Source: Channallabes apus | Lineage: Eukaryota; Chordata; Actinopteri; Siluriformes; Clariidae | Direction of reading: 5' to 3' | DNA length: 64,000 nucleotides | Assembly (NCBI GenBank): GCA_030522415.1 | Contig: CM060113.1 | Location: 15,304,151-15,368,150, forward strand | In this document: positions 23,101 through 32,690 of the stretch, in pieces | Numbering within the stretch: the first letter of the stretch is position 1 | Layout of the letters: each line of letters begins with the position of its first letter | The notes under the pieces: generated by a model | Databases searched by the model: none | Told to the model about the DNA's origin: nothing | The model's input: the letters and a program-made list of their open reading frames with translations, nothing else | Position numbers and translations under genes: made by a program

Positions 23101-24549
23101 TAATTCACAGTCACATCTCAACACTCCTAAAGCATTTAAAACTTGTCCATTGGCCTGTTGAAAAGTCTGCCCATGACTAGGCTCCAACTGTTCCTTATAC
23201 TTCAATTGATTCCAACAAGATTCTTGCATTAGAGTCAGTGAACTTCCTGTGTCGACCATAGCTTGAAAATATCTTCCAAGAATTACCAATGGCAGGGTCA
23301 CCATCCTCAAATTGTTTTGAGCAGGGGTGTGAAAAGGCTGAATGATGCGTGTGCTTGAGGGGTTTGACTTGGAGTGACTGTCTCTTTCAGTTTGGACTTT
23401 TCGTTTCTGTACATCTGCATTTACCTGACTCCAATACTTCTTTGCTTCTTCTAGATCTCTTTCAATTTGTGTTCCAATCCTTACCAACTCCCGGACTTCT
23501 TTGACAGTTCCCCTTAAAAGACTGGCCAATCGTGGATTGCAGTTTCTTAAAATAGACTGGACGATCTCTTTCTCCTTCATCTCTTTCTTCCAGCGTAGAC
23601 AAAGAGCTCGGTAATGGTAGGCGAAGTCACGGATAGACTCTTTAGGACCCTGTTTTCTCTCCAACAACCGTTTTGCAGCTTCTGCCTCATACTCATCGTT
23701 CAAGAAAGCTTGCAAGAAATTTTCCCTGAATTGGCTCCATGTGAAGATAAATCTACGTTCTGCCAGCCACCAATCCTTAGCCGCTCCTTTCAAAACGGAA
23801 TTAAGAGAGGCTAAAATCTCAGAATCAGTAAGAGGTCTCAGCGCAAGATAATCTTCACAACGTTCTACAAAAGAAATGGGATCACTTTCTTCATCAGAGT
23901 CAAACTGTGGAAATTCAACTCTAACAGGGGGACAATATGGAGAAACAAGAACACTATCCGGTTTGGCATGTACAAGAGGTTGAGATTGAGCATTAAAAGT
24001 TCGGTACGGTGGTATAGTAGGAGTTAAAATTGGAGGCACAATGGGAGTAGACATGACGGGAGTAAAAGATTTTAGCTTAGCATCAATTTGTACATCTCTC
24101 CTCTTTAAACAGTCCACTACTGACTTGCCTAGATCCTGAATGTCCATCTGAAGAAGGCTTTTTACCCGCTCACATTCTCGTTCGATTTTATAACTCAATT
24201 TATGTTCCAATGAACAGCATCGGTCATTAAAATCTGTCTTTAAGCAGCATGAACTTACTTTCTGCACACAATCATGAAGATCTTCCTCCAGTGTTACAAT
24301 GCGTTGAGTCAGGTCTTCTGTTGACTGAGGTAGGAATTGTAGATCAGAAACATCAGGAGGTGGTGGAGGAAATGGCTCATCTGCTGGGAGATCAGAATCA
24401 TTATCTTCTTCAGAATTGATATACAGTTCACTAAAGGTTGTAATGAGCTCTTGTAGAGGAGGTGGTTCCCTTCGAGTGACAAACGGTCCAGCGGTGAAAT
24501 CTGGATTGGGTTCACCCTCACCCCTCGCCACATGTGAAGAGATCGACAT
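20104..24549 (-). CDS. Ty3/Gypsy Gag-Pol polyprotein, intact
   Basis: 1,481 residues in one frame. Order: a Pro-rich, partly coiled-coil N-terminus; a capsid-like retrotransposon gag domain (about 215-370, FVERCEDYLALRPL, WWLAERRF, FRENFLQAF); aspartic protease (about 431, MVDTGSSLTLM); RT with STLDLKSGYWQVEM and the catalytic FVYIDDIVVYS; RNase H (VQTDASNVGLGAVL); integrase with an HHCC zinc site (HDNPLCGHLGRL, CKECQVCQQH), first Asp in GIDLMGP, second in VSDRGSQF, Glu in NLTERVNRTLK; and a C-terminal domain (VGDLVWVRTHPLS, VKWKGPARIVK). No CCHC knuckle is visible between capsid and protease, and no stop separates gag from pol. No envelope frame. All catalytic residues are present, so autonomy is plausible. 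Confidence 0.95.
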   Translation of the reverse strand: MSISSHVARGEGEPNPDFTAGPFVTRREPPPLQELITTFSELYINSEEDNDSDLPADEPFPPPPPDVSDLQFLPQSTEDLTQRIVTLEEDLHDCVQKVSSCCLKTDFNDRCCSLEHKLSYKIERECERVKSLLQMDIQDLGKSVVDCLKRRDVQIDAKLKSFTPVMSTPIVPPILTPTIPPYRTFNAQSQPLVHAKPDSVLVSPYCPPVRVEFPQFDSDEESDPISFVERCEDYLALRPLTDSEILASLNSVLKGAAKDWWLAERRFIFTWSQFRENFLQAFLNDEYEAEAAKRLLERKQGPKESIRDFAYHYRALCLRWKKEMKEKEIVQSILRNCNPRLASLLRGTVKEVRELVRIGTQIERDLEEAKKYWSQVNADVQKRKVQTERDSHSKSNPSSTRIIQPFHTPAQNNLRMVTLPLVILGRYFQAMVDTGSSLTLMQESCWNQLKYKEQLEPSHGQTFQQANGQVLNALGVLRCDCELQQRKLALTLYVMRDVDLTVPIILGMDFLVSAGICLDFHKSRYILSATKKYQEEAFPFLPACSTSFPVRYTNALLSFYLALPILEESPETHSLIHQLITKADTSCERKSQLEQLMRDWPTVCTPEIGHTNVVKHRIITTNEVPIRRKAYRVSPEKQLFIDQEINTMLDKEIIQPSTSPWAAPIVLVPKKGGGQRFCVDFRGVNSKTLLDAYPMPQIQDILESLHGAAIFSTLDLKSGYWQVEMEPESILKTAFVTSSGLFEFLRLPFGLKNAAASFQRLMELVLKDVKGKSCFVYIDDIVVYSKTEEEHLTHLQGVFHCLFKAGLTLNLQKCNLMQKSLTFLGHVVSRNGIQTDPAKVEAVTQFPVPQCLKEVQRFLGLAGWYQRFIPKFSEKAAPLHALKRKGATWIWTEECQTSFELIKQEMIRAPILIAPDLTRPFKVQTDASNVGLGAVLTQEIEGVEHVIAYASRLLQGAERSYSVSEKECCAVIWAVEKWRPYLEGRPFEVITDHVALTWVFNHPKPSSRLTRWAIRLQEFDFSVKYRKGQCNIVPDTLSRSVSDPALIPVIAHIKSQDSATSFSSFPIDWSDIARAQQDDPEVQELTTKAKSLMDPDPTRVHYLLKNGFLFRSRPDGQKGPKLQLVIPNCLRKDLISYAHDNPLCGHLGRLKTLLRLVDICYWPTLRSDIWKYCKECQVCQQHKPSISKLAGRMQSTPVVEPGHMLGIDLMGPFPKSSKLNEHLLVVVDYCSKWVELFPLRVAKAPQIARILIEEIFTRWGTPRYLVSDRGSQFTSHLLSLVCKQWSVIQKLTTTAHPQTNLTERVNRTLKTMISSYVQDHHRHWDKWLAEFRFAINTAWQESIGFTPAEVALGRKLKGPLERAIHRPPDPDSPAYPVLERQKELIKTVQRNVERAQEKQRRYYDLRRKTAHYQVGDLVWVRTHPLSRASEGFMAKLAVKWKGPARIVKCLGPVNFSISFIDDPDQVDTHHVQNLKPFYGTV

Positions 24550-24601
24550 TTTTCACCAAACTTCTTAATAAAATACTCTGAAACACTTATTTTGCAAAAG
24601 G

Positions 24602-24620
24602 TCCCTGTTCAGGTGCCAAT
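24602..24620 (-). promoter_or_regulatory. Gypsy primer-binding site (tRNA-Lys-like)
   Basis: Minus strand reads TTGGCACCTGAACAGGGAC just after the 5' LTR, two bases inside it. This resembles the complement of a vertebrate tRNA-Lys 3' end. Confidence 0.75.
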
Positions 24621-24622
24621 CT

Positions 24623-25434
24623 ATAACCGTTCCGGCTCTTTAGGCCAGTATAGCTATAAAAAATAAAAGGGGGTCCAACTTTGCAATAACCTATGAGGTC
24701 GTGTTACAAGTATTACCAGAATATGTAAGACTCAAGGATTAACGAAAGTCATTTGCCAGCGTATATTGAATCTTTACATAAATATAAGAACATACAAAAT
24801 CCAATTATATGAAATGTTCATAGACAAGATAATCAATGTTCAACACAAGTATATGGTCGTATAAATGTCCATCTCAGATGTTAGGAGAGAAAACCCTTTG
24901 GCAAAGAGTAAAGTCTTATCTGTTGCAGGGTAGGTTGATGAGATGAAAGCACGGATTGAAAGGGATGTCCTCCTTGGGATAGGCCAAAAGTCCATTAAAG
25001 TCCCACTTAAATATTAAAAAGATCTTGGGCAGTTGCGACTTTGCACCCAAACTCCATAATCCTACTTTCCACACAGTAGCACAAAGATGTAGGTTAAACA
25101 AAAGATCCTCTACAAAAGAAAACAATTCATTAACCAAACTCTCCAACAAAACATTAAAATAAATAACTTCCCAAACATTAACCCTCTTAATTTCTATACA
25201 GCACCAAAACATATAGAAATATACACAAACTCACAGTTGAGCAGCAAACAAATGTTTCCCAAACCAGGATCCTCTAGAGAAGTAGTAATCTGCCATGAGG
25301 CAACAACTGAATCTGCCTCTTGTTCTACTACTTCCTCTTTTATTCAAACTAGTGAAGCTAGTGGTGCCCCTAGTGGTCAGGATGAACATTCCACTAATAC
25401 ACATTAAACCATGTAACAAGACTTGATCGTTACA
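24623..25434 (-). repeat. Gypsy 5' LTR
   Basis: 812 bases, nearly identical to 19268-20079. Confidence 0.95.
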
Positions 25435-26138
25435 AGTCTAAGTCTCTCATGTCTCTCTTTGATGCAGGCTGTCGTTTTTTTACAACCCTGATAAGCCTGT
25501 AATTCAACGTCGACAATTGCGAGCGCAGTTTCTAATTCCAACTTTTCTTTATCAGCCTTTAATTCTGCCTCTTTTTGTTCTATCGCCCGCCATTCTGCTA
25601 AGGCTGCTACTTTAATCAACAAGGCTGCTCTGTTGGCTTCCGCTTTCTTTAGTCGGGCTGAGGATGATGTAGAAGTTACAGACCTTTTGGATGCTGCCGT
25701 TGTCTGTGACACTCTGTCGCCCGGCGAGACACCTTCGCGTGTTCGCGACGTCACAGAGTGGCCCTTAGTGTCCTTGGTGTCCGCTTTCCAGCGACCCACC
25801 GTAGCTATGAATTCTGTGCGGCCTTGAGCCTCAGGTGTGCCGCAGGCGACCTGATCGCGTTTGTGTTTATCTTTATGATTGTACACAAGCACATCAACGT
25901 TACTTCTCATGAAGTTCTCTCTCTGCTTCCCGTATTCGGGTCTGTACTCAGTTTCAATGATGTCTAACTTACGTGCATAGTTCATAGGTGTCTTTAATGC
26001 AGTAGACATTGCATTCAGTCGAATTCGCTTGCCTTTTCTTGCATCCAGCGCCTCGTTGAGGTTCTTTTTGTTCATCTCATGGAGCGCCGTTAGGCTCCCC
26101 AGCGAAGTGCTGGGAGCGTTGTCCTCGTTGTTCGGCAT
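25435..26138 (-). pseudogene. BEL/Pao gag N-terminal fragment, unit 2
   Basis: Starts MPNNEDNAPST at 26138 and is essentially identical to the other gag N-termini. It runs across the internal deletion junction (about 25450) and then into the Gypsy LTR. Confidence 0.75.
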
Positions 26139-26234
26139 GGTGAAGTTCGACGGCTATTCTCTTTTACTTTCCCTTTCAGCGTTCACTTGTTTTCGTTCAA
26201 ACAGCGGAAAGCTTTTGACTTTATGTAGATGCGG

Positions 26235-26855
26235 TCATATTATTTCACCAGTTTTGACGCGTAGCTTTGGTTTAAAGTTTCACTCACACGACAGAAGTCC
26301 GATCTCTTTGTCTCTTGTAGTTTATTTTGTCAGCATCAAAGAATCAACACTTCATACAGTCGTCTTGAGTAAATCCACTGTGATTACAGACACCAGTTGC
26401 TGCATCTTGCAAATCTCTGACTTTTACAACAACCTGTTTGCTGTATCTTGTAAATTACAGTCTTAGCTTACGAATATGACAACACTCTTGCTACGGGAGC
26501 TTACGGTTACAACAACCTAGTTGCTGTATCTCACATTCTAGCTTACCGGGAGCTCACCTTAGCTGACGGTCAAAGGCTTGTGTTTCCGTAGCCTTCCGTA
26601 TCTAAACTGAACTCTCTAACATATCACAGTCACACAAATGCATGTAATAGTAGAATGACATCACAGACCAACTTACGATTGTCAACTTATGATGCATGAC
26701 TAAGAAATATAAAGCTTATGGCTTATGTAACAAACTTAATGCTTAATGCTTTACTAATGAATAGAACAAGGTAGAATAAATGAAATGACAGCAAGTAAAA
26801 TAAAATAAAATAAACACAACAACAAATTCATAACAAGTGCGATATGGCACTTACA
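26235..26855 (-). repeat. BEL/Pao LTR C
   Basis: 621 bases, nearly identical to LTR D. Confidence 0.9.
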
Positions 26856-27036
26856 TTCCAGCCCCTAATTGACACTGACAATTACAATTTTGTGTTTTTT
26901 TTTTTTTTTTTTTTTGATAAAGCCATGAAATCAAACATTCTTAACCTTCTAAAACGTTGTAAATCTGGCAAATGTATAATATTTATCTCAGATGTTTATA
27001 TTTGCATATCAAATTTCATAACATATTACCACACAT

Positions 27037-27477
27037 TTAACAGCTCATTTCATATATGAGGCACAGCTTGTCGATGGGTCTTTCCAGAGTGTTGGTCTTG
27101 GTTTTAACTAACACACGTTTCACCAGTCCCCCTTTGTCGGCGAACACTTTCGTGATTCTTCCCATGACCCATGAATTTCTTGGAGATGACTCATCAGTCA
27201 TTAAAACTATGTCTCCAATCGAAAGGTTTTTTTTTGTTTTGAAACCATTTTTGCCGCTCCTGGAGCAAGGGAAGTGTTCACGTACCCATCGCTTCCAGAG
27301 CAGGTCTGATCGATGCTGGATCTGCTTCTCCCTGCGACGTGCATAGATGACAAATCCAGGTGGCAGGTTTGGCTGTTTTTTCAGCAGCAGCAGGTGGTTT
27401 GGTGTCAGAGGATCTGTGGGATCCTCCGAGACAGTAGTGAGGGGTCGGTTATTCATTGTCGCTTCTACTTCACACAT
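27037..27477 (-). pseudogene. BEL/Pao integrase C-terminal fragment, unit 3
   Basis: 146 residues, same as unit 2. Confidence 0.85.
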
Positions 27478-27594
27478 GAATGTACTGTATGCAGTACACT
27501 GTAATCTTTCAGTATTGATCTCAAAACAGTTGTACTGTCAGTCCAGAACATAGAGTCCAGCAATTTCAAATCTAGCTGTTCTTTCAACATTTTG

Positions 27595-28185
27595 TCATTT
27601 TTTACAGCGACCACTGCCGCAGGTTTGTTTCAGGGGTGCTACACGGGAGTTCCCCATCATGAATGCACAATGTGTAAGTCCATCAGCGTTTACTAACCTG
27701 AGGTATGAGACAGCTCCGTATCCCATTTCACTTGCATCCGAGAAGTGGTGGAGTTGTGCTGTAGCTGTAACTCCGAAGTCGGCTGGCCTTATGCACCTTG
27801 CTATGCTGAACTCGGACAGTCTGTGCAGCTCTTGCAGCCAGGTTTTCCATGCCGTTGCAAACTGCTCGGGAATGTCGTCATCCCAGGCTAGTTTTTCTTT
27901 ACATAGCTGTTGCATTGGGATTGTAGCTGGCTGTATGGCAGGTGGGAGAAAGCCTAACGGGTTGTATGTTGAGCTAGTGATTGACAGAATTCCTCTTCTT
28001 GTCACAGGTCGTTCCTTTAAACTAATCTTAAACTTGAACATGTCTGAATCAATGCACCACAGCACCCCCAGAGCTCTCTCTATGGGCAGGGCATCTTTAC
28101 TCAAGTCTAAGTCTCTCATGTCTGTCTTTGATGCAGGCTGTCGTTTTTTTACAACCCTGATAAGCCTGTAATTCAACGTCGACAA
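27595..28185 (-). pseudogene. BEL/Pao gag tail fused to RT/RNase H, unit 3
   Basis: 196 residues. The deletion joins the gag-frame segment STLNYRLIRVVKKRQPASK in frame to DMRDLDLSKDALPIERAL of the RT, followed by the RNase H fragment. The resulting short chimeric frame is open, but lacks the RT active site. Confidence 0.85.
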
Positions 28186-28807
28186 TTGCGAGCGCAGTTT
28201 CTAATTCCAACTTTTCTTTATCAGCCTTTAATTCTGCCTCTTTTTGTTCTATCGCCCGCCATTCTGCTAAGGCTGCTACTTTAATCAACAAGGCTGCTCT
28301 GTTGGCTTCCGCTTTCTTTAGTCGGGCTGAGGATGATGTAGAAGTTACAGACCTTTTGGATGCTGCCGTTGTCTGTGACACTCTGTCGCCCGGCGAGACA
28401 CCTTCGCGTGTTCGCGACGTCACAGAGTGGCCCTTAGTGTCCTTGGTGTCCGCTTTCCAGCGACCCACCGTAGCTATGAAATCTGTGCGGCCTTGAGCCT
28501 CAGGTGTGCCGCAGGCGACCTGATCGCGTTTGTGTTTATCTTTATGATTGTACACAAGCACATCAACGTTACTTCTCATGAAGTTCTCTCTCTGCTTCCC
28601 GTATTCGGGTCTGTACTCAGTTTCAATGATGTCTAACTTACGTGCATAGTTCATAGGTGTCTTTAATGCAGTAGACATTGCATTCAGTCGAATTCGCTTG
28701 CCTTTTCTTGCATCCAGCGCCTCGTTGAGGTTCTTTTTGTTCATCTCATGGAGCGCCGTTAGGCTCCCCAGCGAAGTGCTGGGAGCGTTGTCCTCGTTGT
28801 TCGGCAT
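28097..28807 (-). CDS. BEL/Pao gag N-terminal frame, unit 3
   Basis: 236 residues, MPNNEDNAPST onward, open across the deletion junction and ending HERLRLE-stop. Overlaps the fused frame at 27595-28185 in another register. Could still make a truncated gag; that is inference. Confidence 0.65.
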   Translation of the reverse strand: MPNNEDNAPSTSLGSLTALHEMNKKNLNEALDARKGKRIRLNAMSTALKTPMNYARKLDIIETEYRPEYGKQRENFMRSNVDVLVYNHKDKHKRDQVACGTPEAQGRTDFIATVGRWKADTKDTKGHSVTSRTREGVSPGDRVSQTTAASKRSVTSTSSSARLKKAEANRAALLIKVAALAEWRAIEQKEAELKADKEKLELETALAIVDVELQAYQGCKKTTACIKDRHERLRLE

Positions 28808-28903
28808 GGTGAAGTTCGACGGCTATTCTCTTTTACTTTCCCTTTCAGCGTTCACTTGTTTTCGTTCAAACAGCGGAAAGCTTTTGACTTTATGTAGATG
28901 CGG

Positions 28904-29524
28904 TCATATTATTTCACCAGTTTTGACGCGTAGCTTTGGTTTAAAGTTTCACTCACACGACAGAAGTCCGATCTCTTTGTCTCTTGTAGTTTATTTTGTC
29001 AGCATCAAAGAATCAACACTTCATACAGTCGTCTTGAGTAAATCCACTGTGATTACAGACACCAGTTGCTGCATCTTGCAAATCTCTGACTTTTACAACA
29101 ACCTGTTTGCTGTATCTTGTAAATTACAGTCTTAGCTTACGAATATGACAACACTCTTGCTACGGGAGCTTACGGTTACAACAACCTAGTTGCTGTATCT
29201 CACATTCTAGCTTACCGGGAGCTCACCTTAGCTGACGGTCAAAGGCTTGTGTTTCCGTAGCCTTCCGTATCTAAACTGAACTCTCTAACATATCACAGTC
29301 ACACAAATGCATGTAATAGTAGAATGACATCACAGACCAACTTACGATTGTCAACTTATGATGCATGACTAAGAAATATAAAGCTTATGGCTTATGTAAC
29401 AAACTTAATGCTTAATGCTTTACTAATGAATAGAACAAGGTAGAATAAATGAAATGACAGCAAGTAAAATAAAATAAAATAAACACAACAACAAATTCAT
29501 AACAAGTGCGATATGGCACTTACA
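28904..29524 (-). repeat. BEL/Pao LTR D
   Basis: 621 bases, nearly identical to LTR C. Confidence 0.9.
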
Positions 29525-29705
29525 TTCCAGCCCCTAATTGACACTGACAATTACAATTTTGTGTTTTTTTTTTTGTTTTTTTTTGATAAAGCCATGAAAT
29601 CAAATATTCTTAACCTTCTAAAACGTTGTAAATCTGGCAAATGTATAATATTTATCTCAGATGTTTATATTTGCATATCAAATTTCATAACATATTACCA
29701 CACAT

Positions 29706-30147
29706 TTAACAGCTCATTTCATATATGAGGCACAGCTTGTCGATGGGTCTTTCCAGAGTGTTGGTCTTGGTTTTAACTAACACACGTTTCACCAGTCCCC
29801 CTTTGTCGGCGAACACTTTCGTGATTCTTCCCATGACCCATGAATTTCTTGGAGATGACTCATCAGTCATTAAAACTATGTCTCCAATCGAAAGGTTTTT
29901 TTTTTGTTTTGAAACCATTTTTGCCGCTCCTGGAGCAAGGGAAGTGTTCACGTACCCATCGCTTCCAGAGCAGGTCTGATCGATGCTGGATCTGCTTCTC
30001 CCTGCGACGTGCATAGATGACAAATCCAGGTGGCAGGTTTGGCTGTTTTTTCAGCAGCAGCAGGTGGTTTGGTGTCAGAGGATCTGTGGGATCCTCCGAG
30101 ACAGTAGTGAGGGGTCGGTTATTCATTGTCGCTTCTACTTCACACAT
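29706..30147 (-). pseudogene. BEL/Pao integrase C-terminal fragment, unit 4, frameshifted
   Basis: Same domain as in units 1-3, but an extra T in the run near 29897-29906 breaks the frame into 30147-29863 and a continuation to 29706. Confidence 0.85.
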
Positions 30148-30264
30148 GAATGTACTGTATGCAGTACACTGTAATCTTTCAGTATTGATCTCAAAACAGT
30201 TGTACTGTCAGTCCAGAACATAGAGTCCAGCAATTTCAAATCTAGCTGTTCTTTCAACATTTTG

Positions 30265-30855
30265 TCATTTTTTACAGCGACCACTGCCGCAGGTTTGTTT
30301 CAGGGGTGCTACACGGGAGTTCCCCATCATGAATGCACAATGTGTAAGTCCATCAGCGTTTACTAACCTGAGGTATGAGACAGCTCCGTATCCCATTTCA
30401 CTTGCATCCGAGAAGTGGTGGAGTTGTGCTGTAGCTGTAACTCCGAAGTCGGCTGGCCTTATGCACCTTGCTATGCTGAACTCGGACAGTCTGTGCAGCT
30501 CTTGCAGCCAGGTTTTCCATGCCGTTGCAAACTGCTCGGGAATGTCGTCATCCCAGGCTAGTTTTTCTTTACATAGCTGTTGCATTGGGATTGTAGCTGG
30601 CTGTATGGCAGGTGGGAGAAAGCCTAACGGGTTGTATGTTGAGCTAGTGATTGACAGAATTCCTCTTCTTGTCACAGGTCGTTCCTTTAAACTAATCTTA
30701 AACTTGAACATGTCTGAATCAATGCACCACAGCACCCCCAGAGCTCTCTCTATGGGCAGGGCATCTTTACTCAAGTCTAAGTCTCTCATGTCTCTCTTTG
30801 ATGCAGGCTGTCGTTTTTTTACAACCCTGATAAGCCTGTAATTCAACGTCGACAA
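30265..30855 (-). pseudogene. BEL/Pao gag tail fused to RT/RNase H, unit 4
   Basis: 196-residue chimeric frame like unit 3, with RDMRDLDL at the junction where unit 3 has TDMRDLDL. Confidence 0.85.
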
Positions 30856-31477
30856 TTGCGAGCGCAGTTTCTAATTCCAACTTTTCTTTATCAGCCTTTA
30901 ATTCTGCCTCTTTTTGTTCTATCGCCCGCCATTCTGCTAAGGCTGCTACTTTAATCAACAAGGCTGCTCTGTTGGCTTCCGCTTTCTTTTGTCGGGCTGA
31001 GGATGATGTAGAAGTTACAGACCTTTTGGATGCTGCCGTTGTCTGTGACACTCTGTCACCCGGCGAGACACCTTCGCGTGTTCGCGACGTCACAGAGTGG
31101 CCCTTAGTGTCCTTGGTGTCCGCTTTCCAGCGACCCACCGTAGCTATGAATTCTGTGCGGCCTTGAGTCTCAGGTGTGCCGCAGGCGACCTGATCGCGTT
31201 TGTGTTTATCTTTATGATTGTACACAAGCACATCAACGTTACTTCTCATGAAGTTCTCTCTCTGCTTCCCGTATTCGGGTCTGTACTCAGTTTCAATGAT
31301 GTCTAACTTACGTGCATAGTTCATAGGTGTCTTTAATGCAGTAGACATTGCATTCAGTCGAATTCGCTTGCCTTTTCTTGCATCTAGCACCTCGTTGAGG
31401 TTCTTTTTGTTCATCTCATGGAGCGCCGTTAGGCTCCCCAGCGAAGTGCTGGGAGCGTTGTCCTCGTTGTTCGGCAT
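30767..31477 (-). CDS. BEL/Pao gag N-terminal frame, unit 4
   Basis: 236 residues, starting MPNNEDNAPST. It has private substitutions (NEVLDARKG, CGTPETQGR, ARQKKAEAN) relative to units 1-3, showing this unit is not a verbatim assembly duplicate. Confidence 0.65.
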   Translation of the reverse strand: MPNNEDNAPSTSLGSLTALHEMNKKNLNEVLDARKGKRIRLNAMSTALKTPMNYARKLDIIETEYRPEYGKQRENFMRSNVDVLVYNHKDKHKRDQVACGTPETQGRTEFIATVGRWKADTKDTKGHSVTSRTREGVSPGDRVSQTTAASKRSVTSTSSSARQKKAEANRAALLIKVAALAEWRAIEQKEAELKADKEKLELETALAIVDVELQAYQGCKKTTACIKERHERLRLE

Positions 31478-31573
31478 GGTGAAGTTCGACGGCTATTCTC
31501 TTTTACTTTCCCTTTCAGCGTTCACTTGTTTTCGTTCAAACAGCGGAAAGCTTTTGACTTTATGTAGATGCGG

Positions 31574-32181
31574 TCATATTATTTCACCAGTTTTGACGCG
31601 TAGCTTTGGTTTAAAGTTTCACTCACACGACAGAAGTCCGATCTCTTTGTCTCTTGTAGTTTATTTTGTCAGCATCAAAGAATCAACACTTCATACAGTC
31701 GTCTTGAGTAAATCCACTGTGATTACAGACACCAGTTGCTGCATCTTGCAAATCTCTGACTTTTACAACAACCTGTTTGCTGTATCTTGTAAATTACAGT
31801 CTTAGCTTACGAATATGACAACACTCTTGCTACGGGAGCTTACGGTTACAACAACCTAGTTGCTGTATCTCACATTCTAGCTTACCGGGAGCTCACCTTA
31901 GCTGACGGTCAAAGGCTTGTGTTTCCGTAGCCTTCCGTATCTAAACTGAACTCTCTAACATATCACAGTCACACAAATGCATGTAATAGTAGAATGACAT
32001 CACAGACCAACTTACGATTGTCAACTTATGATGTATGACTAAGAAATATAAAGCTTATGGCTTATGTAACAAACTTAATGCTTAATGCTTTACAAGGTAG
32101 AATAAATGAAATAACAGCAAGTAAAATAAAATAAAATAAACACAACAACAAATTCATAACAAGTGCGATATGGCACTTACA
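31574..32181 (-). repeat. BEL/Pao LTR E (5' LTR of the array)
   Basis: 608 bases. Lacks 13 bases (taatgaatagaac) present in the other LTRs near gctttac. Right of it, piggyBac-like sequence resumes (tacagtatatgagg). Confidence 0.9.
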
Positions 32182-32555
32182 TACAGTATATGAGGATATA
32201 TGCACACATATGAAACCTCAGTCTCCGTGAAAATCTTTTTGAAACACGTCACTAAAATTAACTGAAATGAGAAATACATCTATAGAAAGCTTAAAGTGTC
32301 TACTTTTAAATGATGCAAGTCACATTGAAAATAAATATTCTCTGTTTATGTAATCCGTATGAAACCAAGGAGAGGCACAGAATTTCTGTCACACTTATAT
32401 GCTAATGACCCGCGGCAGGACACGCCCACACGCCAATCACACGGAAATCAGTCCGGGTAATTTACATACTAGGCCGACACCGGCATGAAAAACGAACACA
32501 AAGAGACAGGTTTGAAAATACTCCGATTCAGTGAGTTTTCTGCACGTTTTGGAAG

Positions 32556-32690
32556 ATGGCACGTGCTTACACATCCGAGGAATCACTTCAGAATGTTCTG
32601 GAAAGTTGGAGGAGTTTACATTTACCTCAGAAGAAGACTGTGTGACTCCGATGACGAACAGGAGCATTTTGAACAGAGAATAGTAATATA
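32556..32690 (+). pseudogene. piggyBac-like transposon N-terminal exon, copy 1
   Basis: Starts MARAYTSEESLQNVLES, then changes frame into an acidic stretch (CDSDDEQEHFEQRI). An acidic Ser/Asp/Glu N-terminus is common in piggyBac-type transposases. The 3' end has lost about 18 bases, including the splice donor that copy 2 retains at 62106. Not functional. Confidence 0.55.

Larger units (their letters stand above)
19268..25434 (-). mobile_element. Intact Ty3/Gypsy retrotransposon
   Basis: 6,167 bases with two 812-base LTRs, a 5-base target duplication AGTCT (19263-19267 and 25435-25439), a primer-binding site, a polypurine tract and one 1,481-codon gag-pol frame. The empty site is seen in the sister units at about 15270 and 28107. 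The LTRs show one clear difference (gaggtagtg / gaggtcgtg), so insertion is recent. It lies in array unit 2 only, so it is younger than the tandem amplification. Confidence 0.96.
13413..32181 (-). mobile_element. Tandem BEL/Pao array: five LTRs sharing four internal regions
   Basis: LTRs at 13413, 17392, 26235, 28904 and 31574 alternate with internal regions, all coding on the minus strand, so neighbouring units share one LTR. Internal region 1 is 3,358 bases. Regions 2 (without the Gypsy insertion), 3 and 4 are each about 2,049 bases and carry an identical-looking internal deletion. The repeat period in the last two units is 2,669-2,670 bases. Every internal region lacks the integrase catalytic core. 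The polypurine tract (ttaggggctggaa, minus strand) abuts each LTR start TGTAAGTGCC. No clear target-site duplication is visible around the whole array. Confidence 0.9.

Noticed and set aside
13413..32181. CRISPR-like array of regular repeats
   Set aside because: Repeats are 621-base LTRs with coding internal regions, not short repeats with unique spacers, and the genome is eukaryotic.
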